A DNA stretch of 41,036 nucleotides, taken from contig JAIKVT010000150.1 in assembly GCA_024685495.1 (NCBI GenBank), forward strand, positions 1 to 41,036. Reading direction: 5' to 3'. Source of the DNA: Lachnospiraceae bacterium (GTDB taxonomy: Bacteria > Bacillota > Clostridia > Lachnospirales > Lachnospiraceae). This document shows, one piece after another, positions 1 through 7,391 of the stretch. The notes beneath the pieces are model-generated. The model did not search any database. It saw nothing but the letters and a program-made list of their open reading frames with translations, and had not been told where the DNA came from. Positions within the stretch are counted from its first letter, which is position 1; every line of letters begins with the position of its first letter. A program made the translations under genes and the position numbers.

Positions 1-1
1 C

Positions 2-1783
2 AACATTTACAATATCACAACATATGAATTAATTGATAGAATTGAAATGACCTCTGAATATCGATTGGGCAGGGTATGCTCAGTTGAAGTGGAGGGTCTT
101 AATGCGTCTAAAATCTGCTATCTCATTTACAGAGACGGCAAAGAGACTATGGACGAATATGCTACTAAGATTGTTGGTCGTGATAAATGGAATGACAAGT
201 CGCGTTCTAACATTAAGTACAAGGTATATTCCGCTATTGCTACGGATAACTTTGAATTTTCTAACAAGAATCCCGCGATTGCACCTAAAGACATGATTAT
301 ATATAAGCTTCATATGCGTGGCTATACCATGCAGCATGGGCTTAACAGATGGGACAAGGGTAATTATAAGGGATTTTTAAAATGTCTTGATGAGATTGAA
401 GATTTAGGTGTAACGACAATAGAATTTCAGCCCATTTACGAATTTGAAGAGATGGGGCTTGTTGAATCTACAATCGTAGATGAACATTTTCAGACGGAGA
501 ACGTTGTAAAAGATACAGGTAAGATTAATTACTGGGGATATGACAGCGGTCATTTCTTTGCACCGAAGGCTTCATATTTTGGTGGTGAAAATGCGTCAGA
601 GAACATGAAGAAAATGATTGACGAGCTTCATGGTCGAGGTCTTGAAATCATAATGGAAATTGCTTTTGATAAGACAGTTTCTGAAGATGTAATGATATCT
701 TCATTGATATTCTGGGTAAAGGAATACCATGTGGACGGTCTTCATATATTGGGTAATAATATCCCTATAGCGAAGATAGTAAGAAGTCCGTATCTGGCTG
801 ACACTAAATTGTTCTATCATGAATATCCTTATGATTTGTTAGAAGGTGAAAAGTACGGAAAGCACATTTTCATAAGTAATGATGAATTCTTATATGCGCT
901 TAGAGCGCTTCAGAATCATTTTGACGGTTACATCGCAGAGCTTGCCAACAATACAAAGAGACAAAATGAAAATTACGGTTTTGTAAATTATGCCGCAGCA
1001 AGCAACGGATTTACATTATTCGATTCATTTGCATATGGTGAGAAGCATAACGAAGATAACGGTGAAGAGAATAGAGACGGTAATAATTACAATTGTTCTA
1101 ATAATTACGGTTATGAAGGAAAGACAAATAACAGAGCGATTAATACCATAAGATTAAATAATATTAAGACTGCTATTTGTGCGGTTATGTTGGGACAGGC
1201 TATACCTTTGATTCTTGCGGGTGATGAAGTCGGTAATTCCCAGATGGGCAATAACAATGTTTATTGTCAGGATAATAAAGTGGGTTGGGTAGATTTTCCT
1301 AAGACCAAATTTTCCAAAGAGATTAGGGAATTTACAAAAGAAATGATTAAGTTTCGAAAAGACAATCCTATTATCAGATTAGAAGAGCCTATGCATATGA
1401 ACGATTATCATCACACAGGTATTCCTGATTTATCATATCACGGCAGAGAGCCTTGGATGATGGGAATCGGAGATGAGAAGAAGGCACTGGGAGTATTGTA
1501 TACCGGTGAGTATTCGCAGGATGATAATAAAGACGATGTCTTAATTTGTTACAATTTCCACTACGAAGCAGAGAGATTCGCACTTCCGAGAATGCCGGGC
1601 AATAAGAAATGGTATAAGGCTTGTAACTCACTTGGACATTTTGAAGAACTTAAGTATATTAAGTCGCAGCATTATATTATGGTGCCGGGTGGTTCAATAA
1701 CAATTCTTGTAGGCAAAGAGACTAAGCTTACCGAGGAAGGCGCTGAGATTTTAACGGGTAATAAAAGCAGAGGCAAGCGATGA
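2..1783 (+). CDS. GlgX-like GH13 family protein, 5'-truncated by window edge, probably catalytically degenerate
   Basis: The frame is open to the window edge upstream of the track's ATG at 47, so the true start lies outside the window. The fold matches bacterial glycogen debranching enzymes (GlgX/isoamylase type): a YWGYDSGHFFAP segment near residue 162 (counting from the ATG at 47), NGFTLFDSF near 320, GEKHNEDNGEENRDG near 331, and LAGDEVGNSQ with the following NNNVYCQDN stretch. The family hydrolyses alpha-1,6 branches of glycogen. The four classical GH13 motifs are altered: region II reads VDGLHILG where VDGFRFD is expected, region IV reads ASNGF where AHDGF is expected, and region I lacks the DxxxNH pattern. 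A glutamate survives in FYHEYPYD. I infer a GH13 pseudoenzyme or a glycogen-binding or regulatory paralogue. Family assignment is firm; loss of activity is inference. Confidence 0.8.
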   Translation, partial: NIYNITTYELIDRIEMTSEYRLGRVCSVEVEGLNASKICYLIYRDGKETMDEYATKIVGRDKWNDKSRSNIKYKVYSAIATDNFEFSNKNPAIAPKDMIIYKLHMRGYTMQHGLNRWDKGNYKGFLKCLDEIEDLGVTTIEFQPIYEFEEMGLVESTIVDEHFQTENVVKDTGKINYWGYDSGHFFAPKASYFGGENASENMKKMIDELHGRGLEIIMEIAFDKTVSEDVMISSLIFWVKEYHVDGLHILGNNIPIAKIVRSPYLADTKLFYHEYPYDLLEGEKYGKHIFISNDEFLYALRALQNHFDGYIAELANNTKRQNENYGFVNYAAASNGFTLFDSFAYGEKHNEDNGEENRDGNNYNCSNNYGYEGKTNNRAINTIRLNNIKTAICAVMLGQAIPLILAGDEVGNSQMGNNNVYCQDNKVGWVDFPKTKFSKEIREFTKEMIKFRKDNPIIRLEEPMHMNDYHHTGIPDLSYHGREPWMMGIGDEKKALGVLYTGEYSQDDNKDDVLICYNFHYEAERFALPRMPGNKKWYKACNSLGHFEELKYIKSQHYIMVPGGSITILVGKETKLTEEGAEILTGNKSRGKR

Positions 1784-1818
1784 ATAAGGTAATAAAAGCA
1801 GAGGCAAGCGATGAATAA
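1757..1818 (+). repeat. Perfect 31-bp tandem duplication at a gene junction
   Basis: Two identical adjacent 31-bp units (1757-1787 and 1788-1818) cover the 3' end of the GH13-like gene and the start of the traX-like gene. Each contains AGCAGAGGCAAGCGATGA. Removing one unit gives an ATGA stop/start overlap between the two genes, so the ancestral arrangement was probably translationally coupled. Confidence 0.95.
1780..1818 (+). other. Possible 12-codon minicistron created by the duplication
   Basis: The upstream repeat copy keeps the ATG that overlaps the GH13 gene's TGA stop. Reading from it gives MNKVIKAEASDE followed by TAA, which in turn overlaps the ATG of the next gene (ATGAATAA). It is probably a by-product of the 31-bp duplication, though it may pass ribosomes on to the downstream gene. 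No function is claimed. Confidence 0.35.
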
Positions 1819-2500
1819 GTATCAGGTAATTAATGCATCGGTTTTAAAATGGATTGCCGTTATCACTATGATAATAGACCATGTGGGCCATGTGTTTTTT
1901 CCGGAATATGAGATTCTAAGATGGATAGGAAGAATCAGCTTTCCGCTTTTTGCATTTCTTTTGACAGAAGGATATAAGCATACATCCAATATATGGAAAT
2001 ATTTTTTAAGGCTTGGAATATTTGCTGTTATTTCTGAGGTTCCATACGATTATTGCATTTATGGTAAGATAATATATTTTGGAAGTCAAAATATATTCTT
2101 TGAACTTTTGTTAGGACTGTTGGTTTTATATCTGATTGACAGAGAATATATTTTCAAAGAAAGAGATATTACTATTTATGTTAAAGCATTTATAGTTATC
2201 GCGGCGGCGACACTCGCACATTTTGCAGGCTTCGATTACAGATGGGTAGGCATTCTTGTAATCATAGCAATGTATTACATGAGAGATCAGTTCAAATACT
2301 TTGCGCCTCTTTTCATAGTTATTTATCTTGTTAATTATGAACTTATCAACACAGCTTTTGCCTCGATAGCACTAATTTTGATACTGTTATACAACGGCAA
2401 GCCGGGATATTCAGGCAAGAAGTTTAAATGGTTCTTTTACATATTCTATCCGCTGCATCTGGCAATATTCGGTATCATGCACTGGATGTATGGGATATAG
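1811..2500 (+). CDS. TraX family integral membrane protein
   Basis: A 229-residue polytopic membrane protein. The N-terminal segment LKWIAVITMIIDHVGHVFFP followed by RWIGRISFPLFAFLLTEGY is characteristic of the TraX family, named after the F-plasmid pilin acetylase. Chromosomal copies are common in Firmicutes, where the substrate is unknown and acyl transfer to a surface component is a reasonable guess. About seven to eight hydrophobic segments are visible. The start at 1811 lies in the second copy of the 31-bp repeat, with only a weak GAGG upstream. It probably depended on coupling to the upstream gene before that duplication. Length fits the family. Confidence 0.8.
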   Translation: MNKYQVINASVLKWIAVITMIIDHVGHVFFPEYEILRWIGRISFPLFAFLLTEGYKHTSNIWKYFLRLGIFAVISEVPYDYCIYGKIIYFGSQNIFFELLLGLLVLYLIDREYIFKERDITIYVKAFIVIAAATLAHFAGFDYRWVGILVIIAMYYMRDQFKYFAPLFIVIYLVNYELINTAFASIALILILLYNGKPGYSGKKFKWFFYIFYPLHLAIFGIMHWMYGI

Positions 2501-2508
2501 AATTAAAT

Positions 2509-2680
2509 ATTGGTGAGCCAAGTGCCTGCTAAGCGATTTTCATCATGAGCGTGTAGGCACTTGGTCACCAATAAGTATAGTATAATACATCCACTCAGGA
2601 TGGAATAAGTTATTGCAGAATGTATTGGTAGGAACCCGGGAACCAATATATAAATGAGTATAATGCATCCACTCAGGATG
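2509..2680. repeat. Composite hairpin plus direct-repeat element
   Basis: An 18-bp stem with one bulged base (ATTGGTGA-g-CCAAGTGCCT at 2509-2527 with its complement at 2555-2572, 27-nt loop) is followed by AGTATAATACATCCACTCAGGATG at 2579-2602. A smaller ATTGGT...ACCAAT hairpin follows at about 2624-2647, then a second copy of the 24-mer at 2657-2680 with one mismatch. Each 24-mer itself holds a CATCC/GGATG mini-stem. No U-tract follows the big stem, so it is not a standard terminator. The AGTATAAT part could serve as a -10 box for the next gene. Confidence 0.75.
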
Positions 2681-2699
2681 TATGGAAAGGATACAGGTT

Positions 2700-3281
2700 A
2701 TGTTTCGACCAATAAGTCATTTCAAAACTATAACAAATCACAGACACCTTGTTATGAAGGGCTGCTTCGAAGTGGGACTTTATAAGCAGGGACTATTACA
2801 TGATTTATCTAAATATACGCCAACGGAGTTTATTCCTGGCGCAATATTCTATAAAGGGACAGAGAGTCCTAATAATGCAGAACGAAGAAAGTTAGGTCAT
2901 TCCTCTGCGTGGCTTCATCATAAAGGAAGAAACAAGCATCATTTTGAGTATTGGATTGATTATACTTTAGCACCCGATCATCATATCGGTGGCAATAAGA
3001 TGCCTGTTAAGTATGTTGTGGAAATGTATGTAGACAGAGTCAGTGCCAGCAAGAATTACCAGAAAGAAAAGTATAGTGATGCAAGTGCCTTAAAGTATTA
3101 TGAAAAAGGCAAAAACAGATATATGATGCATCCCGATACAGAGGCTTTACTCGTTACGATGCTTGAATATCTGGCAGAAAACGGAGAAGAAGCCACTAAT
3201 GAATTTATAAGAAAAAATATTCTTCATACTGATAAAAAGGTTAAGCTGGTTAAAAAAATTATAAGTAAAATTAGAAAGTGA
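2700..3281 (+). CDS. DUF5662 family protein
   Basis: A 193-residue soluble protein recognised by its conserved N-terminal half: HFKTITNHRHLVMKGCF, GLYKQGLLHDLSKYTPTEF, then SAWLHHKGRNKHHFEYW. The many His and Asp residues (HDLSKY, HHKGRNKHH, DHHIGG) suggest an HD-like metal-binding site, but the function of DUF5662 is unknown to me. I chose the ATG at 2700 over the track's 2682. An AAAGGA Shine-Dalgarno lies 8 bases before 2700, the family normally begins close to the HFKTIT motif, and the earlier ATG has no ribosome binding site. It ends 7 bases before trpS and is probably co-transcribed with it. Confidence 0.75.
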   Translation: MFRPISHFKTITNHRHLVMKGCFEVGLYKQGLLHDLSKYTPTEFIPGAIFYKGTESPNNAERRKLGHSSAWLHHKGRNKHHFEYWIDYTLAPDHHIGGNKMPVKYVVEMYVDRVSASKNYQKEKYSDASALKYYEKGKNRYMMHPDTEALLVTMLEYLAENGEEATNEFIRKNILHTDKKVKLVKKIISKIRK

Positions 3282-3288
3282 TTGAGAC

Positions 3289-4296
3289 ATGGAAGAGAAA
3301 AAGAAAATATTATATTCAGGAATGCAGGCTACAAATGCGCTTACAATCGGTAACTATTTAGGAGCACTTAAGAATTGGGTTACTCTTAATGAAGAGTACG
3401 AATGCTTCTTTGGAGTTATGGATTTGCATTCTCTGACAGTTAGACAAAACCCGACAGAATTTCGACAAAATGCCAGAAAATTATATGCTCTTTATGTGGC
3501 GGCAGGATTAGATCCGAAGAAGAATTGTGTGTATTATCAATCGCACGTACCTGCACACGCACAGCTTTCGTGGATACTTAATTGCTTTACATATATGGGT
3601 GAACTTAATCGTATGACACAGTTTAAGGATAAGTCTGCGAAGCATGCCGACAACATCAACGCAGGACTATTTACCTATCCTGTTCTTATGGCCGCAGATA
3701 TTTTACTTTATCAGACAGATGTCGTTCCCGTGGGTAAAGATCAGATGCAACATCTCGAGATTACAAGGGATATTGCAATGAGATTTAATAATATTTACGG
3801 TGATGTATTCAAGATTCCCGAAGCGTATATCGGTAAGAGCGGAGCGCGTATCATGTCGCTTCAGGATCCGACGAAGAAGATGTCTAAGTCTGATGAAAAT
3901 GTGAATGCAACAATTTTACTTACTGATGATACCGATACTATCATAAGAAAGTTCAAACGTGCTGTAACCGATTCGGATACACAGGTTAGATATGATGTCG
4001 AAAATAAACCCGGTGTCAGCAACCTTATGGATATTTACAGTAGTATTACAGGTAAGTCAAGCGATGAGATTGAAGCTGAATTCGACGGTAAAGGTTATGG
4101 TGATTTCAAGCTTGCTGTCGGTGAGACTGTTGCAAAAGAATTAGCGCCTATACAACTAGAATATGAGCGTCTTCTTAAAGATAAAGAGTATATTAACGGT
4201 TGTATTAAAGAAAATGATGAAAAGGCAGCTTACTTTGCTAACAAGACTCTTCGTAAGGCAATGAAGAAAGTCGGACTTACCGAGATGATAAGATAA
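3289..4296 (+). CDS. trpS: Tryptophanyl-tRNA synthetase
   Basis: A class I aminoacyl-tRNA synthetase that charges tRNA-Trp with tryptophan using ATP in the cytoplasm. The HIGH-like motif appears as TIGNYLGAL (residues 19-27), the KMSKS loop is intact at 197-201, and the bacterial TrpRS signature segments FTYMGELNRMTQFKDK and LMAADILLYQTDVVPVGKDQ are present. At 335 residues it is of normal length. The ribosome binding site is weak (GTGATTGAGAC before ATG), which fits translation following on from the DUF5662 gene only 7 bases upstream. A strong terminator follows the gene. Confidence 0.97.
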   Translation: MEEKKKILYSGMQATNALTIGNYLGALKNWVTLNEEYECFFGVMDLHSLTVRQNPTEFRQNARKLYALYVAAGLDPKKNCVYYQSHVPAHAQLSWILNCFTYMGELNRMTQFKDKSAKHADNINAGLFTYPVLMAADILLYQTDVVPVGKDQMQHLEITRDIAMRFNNIYGDVFKIPEAYIGKSGARIMSLQDPTKKMSKSDENVNATILLTDDTDTIIRKFKRAVTDSDTQVRYDVENKPGVSNLMDIYSSITGKSSDEIEAEFDGKGYGDFKLAVGETVAKELAPIQLEYERLLKDKEYINGCIKENDEKAAYFANKTLRKAMKKVGLTEMIR

Positions 4297-4347
4297 TCTA
4301 TAGAGTATGATATATGTAATAATAATATAGTTGCGAGAATGATATAT

Positions 4348-4398
4348 CCACCTAATGCAATATGCTTAGTTATGAAATATTGTATTAGGTGGTTTTTT
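4348..4398 (+). terminator. Intrinsic terminator after trpS
   Basis: A 16-bp near-perfect stem, CCACCTAATGCAATAT paired with ATATTGTATTAGGTGG (one G-T pair), is followed by six T residues. Confidence 0.92.
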
Positions 4399-4494
4399 AT
4401 ATGTAATTTATGCTGGATAGTTTCTTGTAAATGTGATAGTATAATTTCATCTTAATTCAAAATCTTTATTTCAGATCAGATTTCCAAATTACAA

Positions 4495-6102
4495 ATGTAT
4501 AGTAGTGTAACTACAGCAATTCTTAGAGGGATAACGTCAACTATCGTTACGGTAGAAGCCGATGTCAGTTCAGGTATGCCCTATTTTGAAATGGTGGGGT
4601 TTCTTTCGGCAGAAGTTAAGGAGGCAAAAGAGCGAGTCAGAACAGCTCTTAAAAACTGCGGATTCGTATTGCCGCCTAAGAGAATTACGGTAAATATTGC
4701 GCCTGCATCTATTAAAAAGCAGGGGTGTGGATTTGATTTGCCACTCGCTATAGCCATATTAAAAGCCATGTCGGTAATTAATGACAGAGGTGATGACAGC
4801 GGTAGTAATAGGAGTAATTACAGCGGTAATAACAGAAGTAATGATGGCTGCAATAATATAAGAGATGATAAGATAATGATGATAGGTGAGCTGGGCTTGT
4901 CGGGACAGATTAATTCCGTTACAGGTGTGCTACCCATACTTCTTGATGCAGTTAATAATGGTATAGAAGAATGTATTGTTCCTTATGAAAACTATGGCGA
5001 AGCAAAATTAGCTAAAGGTATAAGAATAATTCCGGTTAAGCATCTGTTAAATGTTATAGATTATATGAATGATGGAGTTATACCTATTGTCGAAGACACA
5101 AGTATACCACCTGAGGAGTATATAAGTGATGATAAATATGATTTTGCAAATATCAATGGACAAAAAGTATTAAGAAGAGCATGTGAAATTGCTGTATCGG
5201 GGATGCATAATTTTCTTATGATAGGACCACCCGGAGCCGGTAAGACATTAATTGCCAAGTCACTGCCAAGTATATTGCCGCCTATGACTGAAGAAGAGTG
5301 TATTGTAAGTTCTAAGATTGCAAGTGTAAGCGGACATTTTAAAGATAATCCCAGACTAATTAATGTAAGACCGTTTCGTTCACCCCATCATACAATTAGC
5401 CCGCAAGGTCTAATAGGCGGAGGTATGATTCCAAAGCCGGGTGAGATATCTTTAGCACATAACGGTGTATTGTTTCTTGATGAGCTTACTGAATTTCATA
5501 AATCAACACTTGAAATGTTAAGACAGCCTATGGAAGATAATGAGATTCATATTGCCAGGGCTTACGGTACATATACATATCCTTGTAATTTTATGTTAGT
5601 CTGTGCAATGAATCCATGTTCCTGCGGATATTATCCTGATCTAAATCGCTGCCGATGCGACCGTAATTCAATAAGGCGATATTATAATAAATTGTCCCAA
5701 CCGCTTTTAGATAGGATAGATATGTGTTCAGAAGCGTCTATGGTGAAATACCGGGATATTGTTGCAACAGAAAATAATGAGTCTTCAGAGGTGATTAGAA
5801 ACAGGGTTATTAAAGTACATGATATTCAAAAAAGAAGGTTTCAAAATAAGCCTTATAATTACAACAGTGATATTCCGTCTAGTGAAGTCGCTGATGTTTG
5901 TGGACTTACAGGTAATGAAAACAAATTTATGGAATCAATATATGAAAAATGTGAATTGACAGGCAGAACCTACTATAAAATGCTTCGTGTCGCAAGAACG
6001 ATTGCAGATATGGCGGGGGAAGATAAGGTGGGTATCATTCATCTGAAAGAGGCCCTCATATATAGAGGATTAGATAAAAAATATATTGATAAAAAATTTT
6101 AA
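4495..6102 (+). CDS. YifB/ComM family Mg-chelatase-like AAA+ ATPase
   Basis: The protein has an N-terminal ChlI-type (Lon-protease-like fold) domain with GMPYFEMVGFLSAEVKEAKERVR. A Mg-chelatase AAA+ module follows, with Walker A GPPGAGKT at residues 244-251 and Walker B GVLFLDELTEF, then a C-terminal helical domain. In other bacteria ComM is a hexameric helicase that promotes branch migration during natural transformation. Its placement directly before dprA supports a DNA-uptake or recombination role. A Gly/Ser/Asn-rich insertion of about 25 residues at roughly 101-125 interrupts the N-terminal domain. No Shine-Dalgarno is visible before the ATG, so the start is less sure than the frame. Length (535) is slightly above the usual 500-510 because of the insertion. 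Confidence 0.93.
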   Translation: MYSSVTTAILRGITSTIVTVEADVSSGMPYFEMVGFLSAEVKEAKERVRTALKNCGFVLPPKRITVNIAPASIKKQGCGFDLPLAIAILKAMSVINDRGDDSGSNRSNYSGNNRSNDGCNNIRDDKIMMIGELGLSGQINSVTGVLPILLDAVNNGIEECIVPYENYGEAKLAKGIRIIPVKHLLNVIDYMNDGVIPIVEDTSIPPEEYISDDKYDFANINGQKVLRRACEIAVSGMHNFLMIGPPGAGKTLIAKSLPSILPPMTEEECIVSSKIASVSGHFKDNPRLINVRPFRSPHHTISPQGLIGGGMIPKPGEISLAHNGVLFLDELTEFHKSTLEMLRQPMEDNEIHIARAYGTYTYPCNFMLVCAMNPCSCGYYPDLNRCRCDRNSIRRYYNKLSQPLLDRIDMCSEASMVKYRDIVATENNESSEVIRNRVIKVHDIQKRRFQNKPYNYNSDIPSSEVADVCGLTGNENKFMESIYEKCELTGRTYYKMLRVARTIADMAGEDKVGIIHLKEALIYRGLDKKYIDKKF

Positions 6103-6126
6103 TATAAAGCCAAAGGAGATTAGATT

Positions 6127-7221
6127 ATGGAAGAATTAAAATATGAGCTTTGGCTTATGAAACTTAGTATTGGCAATGTCGCCAAGAATAAATTAACGGA
6201 TTGTTTATCTTCGGCAAGAGCAGTGTATGAAGCAGATAAAAGCCTGCTAATGTCTACTAATATGATAGATGAAGAAGTTGCCGACCGTATTATAGAAGAT
6301 AAAAAAGATGTAGATCTTGATAGTCTCTATGAAGAATTTTTGTCATATGATCAGAAACTAATTACAAGATCTATGTCAAAGTATCCTGATAAACTTAGGA
6401 CAATTTCAAGTGCACCACACGGTTTGTTTTATATAGGACATTTCCCAGATAATTTTGATAAATGTGTATCAATAGTTGGCGCCAGAACATGTTCAGAATA
6501 CGGAAGAAGTGTGGCGACTGAATTAGCGGCTAATTTGGCAAGAAGAGGTTATGTTATTGTAAGCGGATTGGCACTCGGAATAGACAATGCTGCGCATCAG
6601 GGTGCACTGCAGGTTGATGGAGTCAGTGTTGCCGTATTAGGTTGCGGTGTTGAGAATTGTTATCCGAGAGGTAATATTAATACTTATACGGCTTTGCAGA
6701 AGAAAGGTGCAATAATATCGGAATTGTATCCTAAGACAAAACCGATGTCATATAATTTTCCAACCAGAAACAGGATTATATCAGCTCTCAGTAACCAGGT
6801 AATTATAATAGAAGCAAGAGAAAAAAGCGGTTCACTTATAACGGCTGATTTTGCACTCGAACAGGGTAAAGATATATATGCTCTTCCGGGAAGAATAACA
6901 GACTCACTGTCCGGCGGATGTAACAGATTAATTGAGCAGGGAGCAGGTATTATTACATCTGTATCAGATTTTATAAATAATATAGAAGAAGTGAGACTTG
7001 ATACAATATATACCGGAAATGATATGGATTATGATAATTTCTTCAAAGAAAAAGAAGATAGAATTGTATATGAATGTCTTGATTTTTATCCTAAGAATAT
7101 TGAGAAGATTGTTAGTGAATCTAACCTTGAATTGATGCGTGTTTTAGCTTCTGTAATGAATCTTTGTGAAATGGGATTTGCAGGTGAAGCATTTGTCAAT
7201 CAATACGTCAAACTCAAATGA
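6127..7221 (+). CDS. dprA: DNA-processing protein DprA (Smf)
   Basis: A RecA loader that binds single-stranded DNA entering during transformation. The extended Rossmann domain is clear: SIVGARTCSEYGR, GYVIVSGLALGIDNAAHQGAL, AVLGCGVENCYPRGN, NFPTRNRIISALS, and EAREKSGSLITADFALEQGKD as the family's central signature. An N-terminal SAM-like helical region and a C-terminal winged-helix-like segment flank it. The start has AAAGGAG 8 bases upstream. It lies 24 bases after comM and upstream of topA, the same dprA-topA order seen in Bacillus. Length of 364 is typical. Confidence 0.96.
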   Translation: MEELKYELWLMKLSIGNVAKNKLTDCLSSARAVYEADKSLLMSTNMIDEEVADRIIEDKKDVDLDSLYEEFLSYDQKLITRSMSKYPDKLRTISSAPHGLFYIGHFPDNFDKCVSIVGARTCSEYGRSVATELAANLARRGYVIVSGLALGIDNAAHQGALQVDGVSVAVLGCGVENCYPRGNINTYTALQKKGAIISELYPKTKPMSYNFPTRNRIISALSNQVIIIEAREKSGSLITADFALEQGKDIYALPGRITDSLSGGCNRLIEQGAGIITSVSDFINNIEEVRLDTIYTGNDMDYDNFFKEKEDRIVYECLDFYPKNIEKIVSESNLELMRVLASVMNLCEMGFAGEAFVNQYVKLK

Positions 7222-7391
7222 GGTATCAGACAATAATTTTAATTGTCAGAATTTATTTCTTGAAAAAGAAGAAATGTTGGTGTATAGTTGATAAGATTTC
7301 TGTCATAAAGACGGGTAAAGAAGGTTTAATACATATGAATAATAATCTTACGGCAGAAATCATGTAAATATTTTAAGATAATTAGGAGTTA

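Noticed and set aside
7238-7254. AATTGTCAGAATTTA as a CodY box before topA
   Set aside because: Only about 11 of 15 positions match AATTTTCWGAAAATT, which is common by chance in AT-rich DNA.
7331-7368. Ten-codon ORF starting near 7335 before topA
   Set aside because: It has only a weak ribosome binding site, is very short and lies within a possible stem; too weak to call.
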